From NCBI GenBank assembly GCA_015501585.1, contig JADNRY010000001.1:1480804-1544803 (forward strand): a stretch of DNA of 64,000 nucleotides, written 5' to 3'. Shown here piece after piece: positions 34,787 through 45,525 of this stretch. The notes beneath the pieces were generated by a model, which saw only the letters and a list, made by a program, of their open reading frames with translations, did no database searches and was not told the DNA's origin. Origin of the DNA: Rhodocollybia butyracea (Eukaryota; Basidiomycota; Agaricomycetes; Agaricales; Omphalotaceae). Position numbers and translations under genes: made by a program. The first letter of the stretch is position 1, and each line of letters begins with the position of its first letter.

Positions 34787-35853
34787 CATGGATTTGTACT
34801 TTTTTGTATACATACTCATTGCATCATGTACTTCTATGTATTATAGTTTTAATCGTTTCCGCTATTGCCTCGTGTAGTCTAATCACTAAATAACCCACCA
34901 CAGCTCAGATCTCAACGTCTCGTTAACGTGCGTACGCCGCGATTTTTGTTTGTTTAAAATTGTACTTGACATTCGACATAAATCGTGCGTAGATCTTGCA
35001 TTATCCGCTAATAATACTGAATTTCCGGATCTACTTATTCAAAATTTTCGACGTATAGCTAGTCAGATTTACTTGAACAGAACGCAGCCTAAATCATTGA
35101 GTGGCGCAACCTGCGCTCCTCTGTTATGTGTCATGCCTGGTTGCTTTTTTTCATTTGTAGCCTTGGAGAACAGTTAACGACTACATGTCGAATGCGATTA
35201 CTACAATATGATATAATATAATATGATAGAGCTTCAAAAATTTTACCCAAAAGGTGCCACAAGACTGACAAATTACTGACAAGCTTTTTGACCACGATCT
35301 GGACGTCTAGCTCGAACATGCCTAGTAGACTGAGCTGGTACCGTTTCGGTGAATTACCCATCCATAATATACGAACCCTGTCAGATCATGTATCTGGAAA
35401 AGGCTGCACCGATTGTACGTTCTAACTGCCTCCGACTCGTCGTAGCGATCACCATGAAATACTTAGTACTTACCAGGTTGGTTCGGTCCCGAGCATTGTT
35501 GATGTCTCGCCGGCTGCAATAGCACTCTTGTTCGAATGCATTGCCTTAAACCTGGAAAGGCACATCTGTAGATTTTCTTTGTCTTTCAGGAAGGAGACCT
35601 TTGTCTAGGAAACCCTTCGGAGTGCATCAAAGATCTCTTTGACAAATTAAACAAAGAAACTATAGGTTTCCAGACGTCTGTCTATGAATATAAAATGAAT
35701 CTAGTTTAGTTTCTAGCCTCTCTGGGGCACTGAGGAAACATTTCCTAGAATGTTCGGAGGCTGGCAGTCGAACTGCCAGTGGCCCTGGAATAGCAACCTA
35801 TACTCTTGATGAGCATAGGCCTTCTTTCCTGACAAGGTCGCTGGAAATTGTAT
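34787..35853. other. Intergenic, nothing supported
   Basis: AT-rich sequence including a tatgatataatataatatgat tract near 35209-35228 and an 8-bp stem hairpin (ctggcagt/actgccag) at about 35761-35779. No gene, tRNA fold or transposon protein was recognised. Confidence 0.45.
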
Positions 35854-36279
35854 CTAGCATACAAGCACGAAATGGTCCTTCGGGCTGAGTAATTTGATGT
35901 TGTGAGCATCGTTGAAAAGACGTTGGCCACGTGGAATCCTGGGCTGTGATTTCTCCAGGAGATCGGCCAACATGCAACTTAAAGATAAGATTTGCCTATG
36001 TCGAGCGTTAGGTACGATGGTATTTTGAGCTACACCCCTTGTTGTTTCCTCACCCCTCAGCATGGCCAATGAAAAGCTAAGTTCAGCCAATCTGATTCGG
36101 GTGAAATCACTTCTCCCCCATGAGCGACTAAGTTTGCATCCTTGACGTTCATCCTCGTTCATACTTTCCGACCGGTTAATGACTTTGATCTCGGTACCGC
36201 TACAATTTTTCTCGGTCCCAAAAGAATAGGGGATGATTTTGGTGGTCCTCGGCAGTTTCGGAAGCTTATTCGTATTCAT
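35854..36279 (-). CDS. Doubtful hypothetical ORF
   Basis: A 141-codon minus-strand frame with a real ATG at 36277-36279 (MNTNKLPKLPRTTKIIPYSF). Composition is not obviously unnatural (IRLAELSFSLAMLRG, ILSLSCMLADLLEKS), but there is no family resemblance or splice support. It could be a relic exon. Confidence 0.25.
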   Translation of the reverse strand: MNTNKLPKLPRTTKIIPYSFGTEKNCSGTEIKVINRSESMNEDERQGCKLSRSWGRSDFTRIRLAELSFSLAMLRGEETTRGVAQNTIVPNARHRQILSLSCMLADLLEKSQPRIPRGQRLFNDAHNIKLLSPKDHFVLVC

Positions 36280-37009
36280 CTCAGTATCAAGAGTCGGAAA
36301 ACATTCTCCAGCCGAAATGTTTTCCTATGACCCTTTGAAGGCAGGTGTTTCTACCATACGGACTTTCACAAAACCTTTCGGGGCACGATTGGCTACCTGA
36401 GATGTTCGTCACTTTGCGTCATCATTAACTTGAACTCCCTTCGAAGCAACCTTCAAGGACACAACATTAGTGATTAATCTCATCTTTTAAATCTTCTAGC
36501 TGTGAACCCACATTACTACCCGAACTCTATCCGGCACTGCTATTAAGCGTGCCTCTACTTAGTCAGAGCTTACCGCTAGAAACGAAGGCACCATCCGACT
36601 AGGTGGACGGCGTTGCTGGGGCCTTCCCTTTGCTGTTAATGGCGGTACTATGATTCTCCCATGAGCTCCTCCGAAAGGTGGGGTCTACGGAGGTGACGTT
36701 AGATTCTCAACATACTGTATCGTCGAATAGTGCGTGTAAATGGTTCGAGGTTTAGTAATCCCGAACCTACTAACCTTCTTATCTTAGTATCATAATGGCG
36801 GTACTATTCTAATATATTATCCCTCGCTTCCAAGTCGCCAACTACCCGACGGAACTCAAACTCTTAGAGCTGTCAAAGGCTTCACACCCACTTCACGCGC
36901 TTGCTAAATGAGACTCGGTACACGACGAAACCGCCCCGCATTCATCCCACGCCGCCTGAGAAATATCAAGAGGAGATGGAAATTAAAATATCATATGTGG
37001 GCTCGAGTA
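36280..37009. other. Intergenic, nothing supported
   Basis: No supported gene. A short direct repeat, atggcggtactat, occurs at about 36640 and 36796; its meaning is unclear. Confidence 0.35.
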
Positions 37010-37855
37010 CCAGTATATGCCGTCCACACTAAATGCAGACGATTTCTACATCAAACAACGCTGGGCTGGCGTGCTGTATAGCATTAGGCATGCGCCTGAT
37101 AATGAACCTGATGACAGTGCCTTGGTTTCCATGTCACCATGTCACCGATGGGGAGGACCAGCCTGAGTCATGTGTGTTTGTTTCGCTTTCGAAAGAAAAT
37201 ATAGTAGGATGCTCAAGGGATGAGGTGGGTGAGCGCTAAATGTACTTTTATCTCTTAACATGAATGCTCAATTCCTTTTACTTCGCTCTCCCCTCCGTCC
37301 TTGAAGAGAGCAAAATTCACCACTTTTCCGCATCCCAACTGGGCTCGTTTAATTTTACCTGAAAATCACCGTGCTGTCAGGAGCATTGCGGCATCGCCTT
37401 CACCTCCTCCTACACCTCGTCCAGGTTTTAGGGTAAGTTGTAAATTGTTTGTTTCCAGCGGTTGAGCTTTAAGCGCAAAAGCTGATGTCTGTTATTTTTG
37501 CCCAAGTTTTCTGAAGCCGATGCCCTCGGATGACTTTCATAAGGGGAGGTCAACGCCACGCAATGTGGAATCAGCATGCAAGAGTTTCAGGGCGACGAGT
37601 CTCTCTTTTCTTGGAATTTATTTCTCATACTCAAGCTCAGTATTTGCAGGAGCTCACCGGTTAGAGAACGCAAACAGTATTTTCGTTTCTTTATCAAATC
37701 TATATTGAATACTAATGAACAGGCTCTACACGCGCCTTGCTCCGTGTTTTTCAGGTGTCGTAGCGTCCTTTGTTTGGCAGAGTACCGCTTTGGTGCGGCC
37801 TATAGGAAGAAAGGCAATCCTCCCGTATCGCGTAAGTTAAGGTTTGCTTGACTTA
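37010..37855 (+). other. Exon-like islands of an unidentified gene or relic
   Basis: Two short plus-strand segments look coding but do not join into a gene I can name: one near 37018-37130 (DDFYIKQRWAGVLYSIRHAP, acidic after it) and one near 37300-37434 (PNWARLILPENHRAVRSIAA followed by a Pro-rich tail) that ends at a good donor, aggttttagg/gtaag. Later frames to 37855 are less convincing. Their spacing of 150-200 bp is more than the usual intron length here. Confidence 0.3.
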
Positions 37856-38329
37856 CGCACCCCGTATTGGGTGTAGACTGGTCGAGCTTGAAGTGATTTA
37901 TTTTTTCAAATATATTTCCTGCAATTCGGACGCAATAAAAGTCGGATAAAATGCAAGGGCGACTTCTTAACGTGTTTACACCGGTAAAGCTTAAGGCATG
38001 AGATTATTTCTGCTCCGGAGGGCGAAGATTGCATATACTTATGGGTCAAGGGCAGGTGTCGTAGCGGGATGAACGTACCTTCGTCAGAAACTACTGACTG
38101 GCACGTACATTAAGATCGAATCTGAGTTAGCATCTCAGGTACAAAGACCTAATATTGCTTGGCCTGGGGCCTGAGGCCTGAGGGCTCAGTATTACTCGGT
38201 GCTCAGTGTTCGGTGAAAGTTCGGTGTTTATGGAAGCGCCCAAATAGACAAATAAGCGCCGAATCAGATCACTAGCGCTTTTGGGGTTGTTCAACTTACT
38301 GTCACTCATTGCGTAAACTCCCATGCTCA

Positions 38330-39579
38330 GAAACAAAGGATATCGAAATCGAAAAAGATTTCCGGAAATTAAAAGTGGTCGAGACTCCTCTGGAAGTTGC
38401 TCGTACGGCCAGCGGTGGTTTGCTAACGTGGTCGGAACTGCCGGTTTGGATGAAAGATAATGAGTATATCATCTCAGGCTATCGAAAGTTGGTCATGAAT
38501 ATGTTTTTTTATATCCATGTTTTATACGATCTGTTAGGGAACAGCGGTGCTGGAAAGGATGTTTTGAATCCGTTTATCTTTGTAAGTTGTCGACAGCCTC
38601 TTTAGGAAAAATCATTCCTGACGTTGTTCACTATCATAGATCTGCATAATGAATCTGGTAAGGCACGGGCTCAAAGCTCAACTCTATCAGTGTCTGACTA
38701 TGCCCAGTAAACATCCATAGTCACCTATGGGGAGGAGTGCTTTTTCTCTACTTCTTGGCTACAACAAAATCCAAGTATCTGGCTGATTACCCCACGACAT
38801 GGCTTGATACCGCGGTGTTCTCAGTTTTTCTGGTCTCTGCAGTGTTCTGTTTATGTTCAAGCGCAATGTTTTCACGTCTCAACTTGTCACTCTGAGAAGG
38901 TATGATGTTCATGGCTTCCTTATTTCTACATGTAGACGCATTCTGGCAGATAACTAACCAATGTCATGCTTTTGACTACTCTGGAATTGTCGTACTTACA
39001 GTGGGATCATTTTATCCTTGCGTGTACTATGGCTTTTTTTGCGAGCCCCATCTCCAAGTACTTTACATTACATCCATAACATTAGTGGGAACAGGTTGGT
39101 TTATTATTTTGATGCAATGAGTGTTTATTTCGCTAATGCGAACAGGTGCGGCATACATTGTTCTGAATCCTGAATACGCAAAACCCACACATCGCGGTGC
39201 TCGCACGACTGTTTTCATCGCATTAGGTCTCTGTGCAATCGTGCCAGTCAGTCACTGGGTAACCGTACATGGATTGCAAACAATGCTAGCGATGGGTTTG
39301 CACTGGCTCGGGCTCTCTGGCGGTTTTTATATCGTAGGAGCTCTACTCTAGTATGTGATTTACATGATAAAAAACTGTCGACCATTCTGACTGATTCTGC
39401 GTCTTTCTGCCATCAGCGCAAATCGCATACCAGAAAGATTCGCTCCAGGAAGTTTTGATTACTTCTTTGCCTCTCACCAAATCTTCCATTTCTTTGTGGT
39501 GTTCGCTGCACTGGCCCACTACAAATCGATCCTAGTGGCTCTCCATTATGCTTATACCCGATCTCATTGCGAATTGTAG
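38330..39579 (+). pseudogene. PAQR (adiponectin-receptor/hemolysin III-like) receptor gene with one-base frameshift
   Basis: PAQR proteins are seven-transmembrane receptors/ceramidase-like enzymes; the fungal members are the IZH proteins. Exons read WSELPVWMKDNEYIISGYRK, then CWKGCFESVY, LHNESVNIHSHLWGG (the family hallmark), several membrane spans, HAFDYSGIVVLTVGSFYPC, and a final exon with SHQIFHFFVVFAALAHYKS. Stop TAG 39577-39579. In the third exon the T-run at 38869-38872 puts the conserved FHVSTCHSEK segment out of frame and creates a stop. Removing one T would restore it exactly, so this is either a recent lesion or a sequence error. The 5' exon was not identified. Confidence 0.85.
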
Positions 39580-40338
39580 TGTCATTCGTAGACTGCGAAT
39601 TATCTGAGAGAGCGCAATGATGTCAACTTCGATCGCAAATGAATCCTGGATTTGCCTACTCAATACGGATTTACCTAGGGCTATTCCCGCATTCGGAGCC
39701 GCAGACATTTTCGGGCAGAAGCCACGCCTCACAGTGGCACTGGCTGCGGCCTAGAGAAAGACGGTAATTAGAAATCCGGAGTTCATTGGCTACCGCCATT
39801 GCCCCTTCCTGGTGCACCTTTCATGTTGAATGTATTCTTGATGTGGTTCAGTTGATGCATTGTCGTTTTTTTCATTCTTCAAGGAGCAAATCAGCTCATC
39901 GCCGTACACAGGTGAAACGAAATACAAGCGACGAAATCGATCGTGATTCGTGGGTGACTCAGGAAGTAGGCCCACACGTGTAATGTGCCGTACAGAACGA
40001 AGGTAAACGGCAACTACGACAGTAATTCCCTTCGGGCCCGACGCACCTTGACGTCTTGCTCTTATGTGTACAGCAACCAGATCCTATTCAGCTTTAGCAG
40101 ATCCGCTCTATTGATGGGTATGCCCCCTCTGGCATGATCCCTGCTCATTGCGGTACTTCGAGATCTTTGTCACAAAAGCATGGTTCCATTGATTTTCCTA
40201 TTCGTCCTAATCCGTGCTTCGTGCATTTTTCGGGCAGGTATAAAATGACCCTTGACTTCTTTGATAACGACGTCAGTTTCTGTTATTTCCCTACCCTTAT
40301 TAAAACGTTCTTTGATTTGAGCGACGACCACCTACATC
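39580..40338. other. Intergenic, nothing supported
   Basis: About 760 bp between the PAQR gene and the next P450. The last part probably holds the P450 promoter. No exon-like segment was found. Confidence 0.4.
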
Positions 40339-42235
40339 ATGCCTTTCTCAGTTGGTCTTCAGGCTGCAAGCGTTGCTCTCCTTTCCGCAGGCTTCCCGGT
40401 CGTATTTACATCGGCTATTATAATCCTCCTCGTCATAATTTCCATCACCTCTTCACTGCAAAAGGATGCTGCTGACGCGCCTGCCCGACTACCAATCAAT
40501 TCTCTCTTTGCCATTATTCCATTCTTTCGACGTCGATTTGACTTTCTGAACTGGGGGTTCGAAGTAACGGGGAAGTCTTCGTTCCAGTTTGATTTATTAC
40601 GGGCAAGTAACTTTATCTCCCGACCCTTGCGTGATACTGATTGTTTTTTCAATAGAATAATGTTATTGTGGTGTCCGGAGAGTCTGCAAGACAGACGTTC
40701 TTTTCTGCCAAAGGCCTCGATCTCACTGAGGGGTTCAAGATACTTTCGGGAGCAGTACGTTTGGGTTCGCTCTGATAACATGCGCTGACCAGCACCTTAC
40801 CATAGATTCCCATGGTTCGAGGGGTTACTTCTGACCTCCAAACCCGGAGGATATCCTTAATCCACAAACGTTTGGCTGCTGTCCAGAAAAATGAACAACT
40901 TTCCATGCGTGAGTCGCTCCTGATTTATTGTGTATACCAATCTAGATGCTCAATAATGTGTAGTAATCCCGGTGATGCTGGAAGATTCCCGGAGGATGAT
41001 GGAGACTTGGGGAAACTCTGGTTCTTTCGATCCTTTTGATAATGTTTACGAGGTTTGGGATTCATTTTTACATATACCATCATTCATTAACATATCTGCC
41101 CCAGCTTATTTTCCAATTGACTGTACGATCCCTATCATGTGCTGAAATTTCGGACGATCCATGTGTCGTTTCACGCCTCAAGAAACTTTACGATACTCTC
41201 GATGTTGGTACTACACCAGCGACGGTTCTCCTTCCCTGGTTCCCTACGCCAGCTATGATTAGGAAGGTATGGGCTACAAAAGAAATTTACGATATCGTCG
41301 TTGCAGCCATCACCGCTCGAGAACAAAGCGGTGTATCAAAGAACGACACTCTCCAGATGCTTTTGGACTCTGGGGACGAGAAGTTGGTTGTTGTCGGGGT
41401 TAGTACCTTAATATCTTTTTCTCCGAGTTAATGGCCAAAACTTAGTATACCTTCCAGTTCATTATGGGCCTCTTGATTGCTGGTGCTAGGGCCACGGGTA
41501 CCACGGGTCAGTGAATCCCTTTTATTCCGCCGTATTATACTCATACGGTTCTCTCATTAGCTTGCTGGATGCTTACATTCTTGGGAGGTCACCCAGAGTG
41601 GCGTGACAAAGCTAAAACTGAAGTGGAAGGACTTCTCGCTTCTTATCCTTTAGCATCCAGCGAGTCCTTGGCCTCTCAGTTGGCTTCTATCTCGCTTGAG
41701 ACCTGGGAAGCTCAAACCCCAGTTCTCGACTCCATCATCCGAGAAACGCTTCGAGTCGCTCAGCCTCATACTGCAATGCGTCGAAATCTCGGTCCCGAGA
41801 TGCACATCGACGGCCAGCTCGTCCCCTCTGGTGCTTATGTGGTGTATCCCTTCAGCGACGTTCACTTGAATTCCGAAATCTATCCCGATCCTTGGAAATT
41901 CAACCCAGACCGACAGCCAGAGACCAAGGCTGCGTATAGCTATGTTGGTTGGGGAGGAGGTTCGTCTGATCTTGACTCCTAACATTTTACAAGGCATCTG
42001 ATGCTTCTTTCATGTATCATTAGGGACGACAACCTGCCTCGGTCAGCGCTTGGCCCGAGTGGAACTGAAAATCGTCACAGCTCTGTTCCTGCTCGGGTTC
42101 AATCATTGCGTTGTGGACGGTTCAGGCAAAGCCGTTCCTCAGCCGCCTCTTCCGAACTGGAATGACATCCTCCTGTGTCGTCCACCTCGAGGCTCTTTTA
42201 GTCTGAGTTACGAACGGTCGACCGCTGCGCTGTAA
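40339..42235 (+). CDS. Cytochrome P450, separate family from copies A-C
   Basis: Start ATG 40339, stop TAA 42233-42235, about seven exons. N-terminal membrane anchor (SAIIILLVIISITSSLQ), then FDFLNWGFEVTGKSSF and VIVVSGESARQTFFSAKGL in place of the usual B-region, I-helix segment GLLIAGARATGTT, ExxR (SIIRETLRVAQPHT), the PDP...NPDR block (YPDPWKFNPDRQ), and the heme-binding segment YVGWGGGTTTCLGQRLAR with the proximal Cys. The heme loop and VELK after it resemble the CYP51-clan style seen in many basidiomycete P450s. The intron at about 40603-40655 seems to use a GC donor (cgg/gcaagt). No frame lesion seen. Confidence 0.88.
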
Positions 42236-42569
42236 GACCCCATCTATCTATTTTCTATTTATTCTTGCTATAGACATTTCACCACTTACCATTACGTTCG
42301 AGTTAATCTTTCGTCTCTTCGTTTTTCTCTTCAAACCAGAAGAACGAAATAATTCTTTGCGGTACCGCCACTAGACCTGTTTATTAGACCATCCTAGTAG
42401 TTATACTTATGTACACATACTTAACGAAGTGGGGATCAGAGCGCATCTTTATCGGATGGATTTGGAGGGTATTATTCCTAACAGTAATAAAGTAATTAAC
42501 TGATACTACATCTTGGACGAATGAAATAATGTTTATACGACTACAATAACGATGGGAACGTAAGTACTA
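42236..42569. other. Convergent intergenic region
   Basis: About 330 bp between the stop of the P450 and the stop of RRG9. It presumably contains both 3' ends; nothing else stands out. Confidence 0.4.
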
Positions 42570-43190
42570 CTACTCGAACGTGAACTTGTCCTTGTCGTCT
42601 ACTCCCCAGGTCCGGCCGTGCTTGGCTTGCAGGATCTCTTCTATTTCTTTCCTCTCCCGCATCTTGTCCCTCAGCCGGTTAAGGAGCATATACTGCCTGT
42701 CCTTCTCTGCATGTTTTACCCGTTTCTCCTTCGGCTGTTCCCAATTACTCTTCAGAATCCGCCGAACGGCCTCTGGACTGATCCTGAACTTTTCTGCAAG
42801 CACCGGTGTAGTAAATTTCGCTTTGTCGAGATGATGCAGTTGCCGGAGACCCTCCATGGCTTCCCTAGACAGTTTGCGAGGCGGATTCCATCCATCAGGA
42901 AAGTTATCTCGCATGACCTGTCGATGGATTTTGTGAGCCTCTGGTGTAGGCTCTTTTGGCGGTTTCTGACGATGATATGGGGTGGTCGACGTGCTCCTGA
43001 CTGAATAATTGTCTTCTGACAAATCTACGGGTGAATCATCGTCAAAAATTGACGGAGTAGATGAGCCAGAAGCGGCGCGCCACTGTCTAGAGAATCCTGC
43101 AGGCGCGTTTTTACTGCGCATACGACAGAGATATAATCTCTCCCTGAAGAGCGTGAATTTCGGAAAGGCGGAAAACAACGAGGCGGCCAT
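42570..43190 (-). CDS. RRG9: RRG9/neugrin-like mitochondrial protein
   Basis: Rrg9 is required for respiratory growth and mitochondrial genome maintenance in yeast and is related to metazoan neugrin. Single exon of 206 codons, ATG 43188-43190, TAG 42570-42572. The N-terminus (MAASLFSAFPKFTLFRERLY) is basic, hydroxylated and poor in acids, as expected of a mitochondrial presequence. The diagnostic block is PRKLSREAMEGLRQLHHLD, then PVLAEKFRISPEAVRRILKS and a W/P-rich NWEQP. The tail is charged and ends FTFE. The start codon is 151 bp from the divergent coactosin start. Confidence 0.88.
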   Translation of the reverse strand: MAASLFSAFPKFTLFRERLYLCRMRSKNAPAGFSRQWRAASGSSTPSIFDDDSPVDLSEDNYSVRSTSTTPYHRQKPPKEPTPEAHKIHRQVMRDNFPDGWNPPRKLSREAMEGLRQLHHLDKAKFTTPVLAEKFRISPEAVRRILKSNWEQPKEKRVKHAEKDRQYMLLNRLRDKMRERKEIEEILQAKHGRTWGVDDKDKFTFE

Positions 43191-43341
43191 TAACGCGATG
43201 GAACAAGTACAAGTACAAGGGTGAGCACTGAGTCGGCGACCTGTCAGATTTTTTCATATCACATGTGGCAAAATACCAATTGAGCGCTCACAACTTGCCA
43301 GCGACACTGACACTATCATTTTACCCTTCCACTCGTCTCCA
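43191..43341. promoter_or_regulatory. Short bidirectional promoter, RRG9/coactosin
   Basis: 151 bp separate the two divergent ATG codons, so control elements for both genes must share this space or lie inside the neighbours. A caagtacaagtacaag triplet repeat lies at about 43204-43219. Confidence 0.55.
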
Positions 43342-44371
43342 ATGGCTGACCTTACGGACCCCAAAATCAATGAAGGTATCTTTTAAAATAGAGCTGTTCA
43401 GCAACACCCTCAAAACATAAACTCAACCAATTAAACGTTTTGCATCGTGTTGTTGAACAGCTCTAATGTTGCATTTTTCTGCTGAACTAAGTACGAAATC
43501 TTGTAGCCTATCTCGATGTCCGAGGTACTTATCTCATTGTCTTTGGTATGAGTACCGGATTTAGCTCCTGATCGACAGACGACAAATCCTCAACCAACTG
43601 GCTGCTTCTGGAATACGAGGTAACATCACGTTTATAGCATCTTGCGATCTCGTCGATAATGGTCAACTGGGGGTTTTCAGTCTGAACGTTCCGATAAGCT
43701 TCAAATAGCACACGTGGGTGTCGGTGGTTTGGCTGAACTTCAAGAGGTAACATCTCATGCGATTTTAAGGTTGTGGAACTAATACCACCCGTCCATCAGC
43801 ATCTAGATGATTCCAAGGCTTCATACGCATATGTGCGCGTTGCATACTCCAATGACAAGGTATAGTGCGATGCATCGTCGGTTCGGGGGCAATAAATCTT
43901 AGCTGCTCCGTAGGAATCGACTAGGGAGAAGTTCATCTTGGTGGTCCGTATTCCGCTGTTTTCGCTTCTCGCATATTCACCCTGATGCCCTCAATTTCCA
44001 GGTTTGGATAGGCCCACACTGTAAAGTAATGAGGAAAGCCAAGGTATTCCGTTGTCCTCTAACCTCATCCATACTCTCCCTTCGCACTCTCCCTTCGCAT
44101 TCCATGCTGGATCCACTAACATCTCACGCACATTTCTGTTTCACACTCAGATTTCCGTCCATTCTGCCGATGTCAAGAATGTATTGCGGGTCTACTCCAT
44201 AGAAGTGGCTGCTAAAGAGAAAGATGATTTGAAGGAGGATCCTATTGTTGTACGACTACGGAAGGTGCGGAATTTCCTTTCGAATATAAAGTCTGTCACT
44301 GACTATTTCCTACCACCATGGCGATCTTCCTACCCACTCAGGCTGGCGGCGCTAGCTATGATGGTGTTTAA
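43342..44371 (+). CDS. Coactosin-like actin-binding protein (ADF-H domain)
   Basis: Coactosins bind F-actin through a single ADF-homology domain. The gene is almost invisible in long frames because it is cut into about nine short exons: 43342-43375, 43507-43524, 43579-43619, 43681-43746, 43800-43859, then exons around 43914-43943, 44003-44043, 44151-44263 and 44342-44371. Joined phases give a continuous protein of about 145 residues: MADLTDPKINEAYLDVR, STNWLLLEYE, HVGVGGLAELQ, ASYAYVRV, KFILVVWIGPHCKVMRKAK, a KN-VLRVYSIEVAAKEKDDL helix and the C-terminus VRLRKAGGASYDGV. Each border is GT-AG and the phases agree, which makes the model strong. Stop TAA 44369-44371. Confidence 0.9.
43390..43465. 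repeat. Inverted repeat (17 of 18 bp) inside coactosin intron 1
   Basis: agagctgttcagcaacac (43390-43407) is mirrored by gtgttgttgaacagctct (43448-43465), separated by 40 bp. The host intron (43376-43506) is 131 nt, about twice the others in the gene. An aat triplet borders both ends and could be a target-site duplication. Confidence 0.8.
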
Positions 44372-44531
44372 ATTTTGTCTTTGGAATGGAACAGTGTTGG
44401 CCTTTATTATTGGGAACCAAACTTTGCAATGGAAGTTACTAGAGTCAATCATTCAACCGCTTTAAACTACACAAGTAGGTAATCGCGAACCATCATCCTT
44501 CAGTACTAGTGCGCCCCCACTATGGGCTACC

Positions 44532-45411
44532 TTAGGCGGCGGGTCCCGAAGGCTCCGCTAACACAAAGCTCTGCAGATTGTCGATCCCATCTTCCTCAAG
44601 CCGCATGCCCATCCACTCGGTCATTGCTGTTGCGCGGAGTTTCTTCTCATAAAAGTCGATCGAGGGTTGGTTCCACTATAAGCGTAGAAGCGTCGCGAAG
44701 ACACGTTTTAGAGTGGAACGGAGTGAAGTAACGAAGTGATTTTAAGCTCTACGCTTTTCCTGTTGTGCAATGTAACGTACCTTGAGAACGGACCAGTCCA
44801 TACGCGCACAGTCCTGGACACGGGGAAGTTTTTGGAATAATTAACGGTGAAAAGATATTTACCGATTCTTTCGCTATTCTGCCCAGTTCTCCGAAGAACG
44901 CTTTCCCGATGCCTGCGTTCCGATATTCCGGAGAGACGTAGAGGTCTTCGAGCTGATAACGATATCGGTGAGCTGACGGGGAGCAGAAGGGGAGAAGTTT
45001 CACAAATAATCCCGGTTTACCCATCCATGTTGAAAAATTGAAGAAATAAAGGGCCATTCCTAGAGGTTTGTCGCCGCCGAACGCGAGCAGTGCGTGCGCG
45101 TATTTCCTTTCAAACAAGTTTGTACGCAGCTTTCGCGTGCGTAAGCATACAACTGCGTTCAGCTACTCGATGCTACTTACAAGCTCTGGAGTTGCTTTGA
45201 CCGCATCTGGTTCTTTCTCGTATACAGCCTGCAAGTTTGTGATTACTTGAGAGATCTAATCTCAACGAATGCTGGTTTACAAGGTCGTTAATGAACTGAA
45301 GGATGATGTTCTGAAGGTAAAGGTAATCAGAATACATTATTTGAGAAAGGCCTCTGCATTATCTACCACATCATCAGGCGTGGCAGGTCGAATATGAAAT
45401 CCAGCAGACAT
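44532..45411 (-). CDS. GNAT acetyltransferase, diamine (spermidine/spermine) acetyltransferase-like
   Basis: Start ATG 45409-45411 (MSAGFHIRPATPDDV), stop TAA 44532-44534. Exon chain: start exon; IILQFINDL; YEKEPDAVKATPEL; then the long exon with FERKYAHALLAFGG, GMALYFFNFSTWMGKPGL and the acetyl-CoA-binding stretch YVSPEYRNAGIGKAFF (R/Q-x-x-G-x-G/A); and a last part with RMDWSVL, WNQPSIDFYEKKL and TEWMGMRLE. The LEDLYVSPEYR and WNQPSIDFYE signatures match SSAT-type enzymes, which acetylate polyamines or thialysine. It converges with coactosin (160 bp between stops) and diverges from NAC-beta. Confidence 0.88.
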
Positions 45412-45525
45412 TGCAAAGAATCGAGAAGAACAAGTCCAAAGATGAGTGGTGGGAAAAAATTACTAAGTGCTGTATCTGCATCACGCCTTCGTCGCCGTTG
45501 GTCCCAAATTACTCCAATTCTGACC
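45412..45525. promoter_or_regulatory. Bidirectional promoter, GNAT/NAC-beta
   Basis: Only 114 bp separate the two divergent start codons. NAC-beta is normally expressed at a high level, so the GNAT gene may be co-expressed; this is inference. Confidence 0.5.

Noticed and set aside
35755..35785. Hairpin with 8-bp stem and tri-nucleotide loop
   Set aside because: Isolated small hairpin with no neighbouring gene end; such stems occur by chance at this scale.
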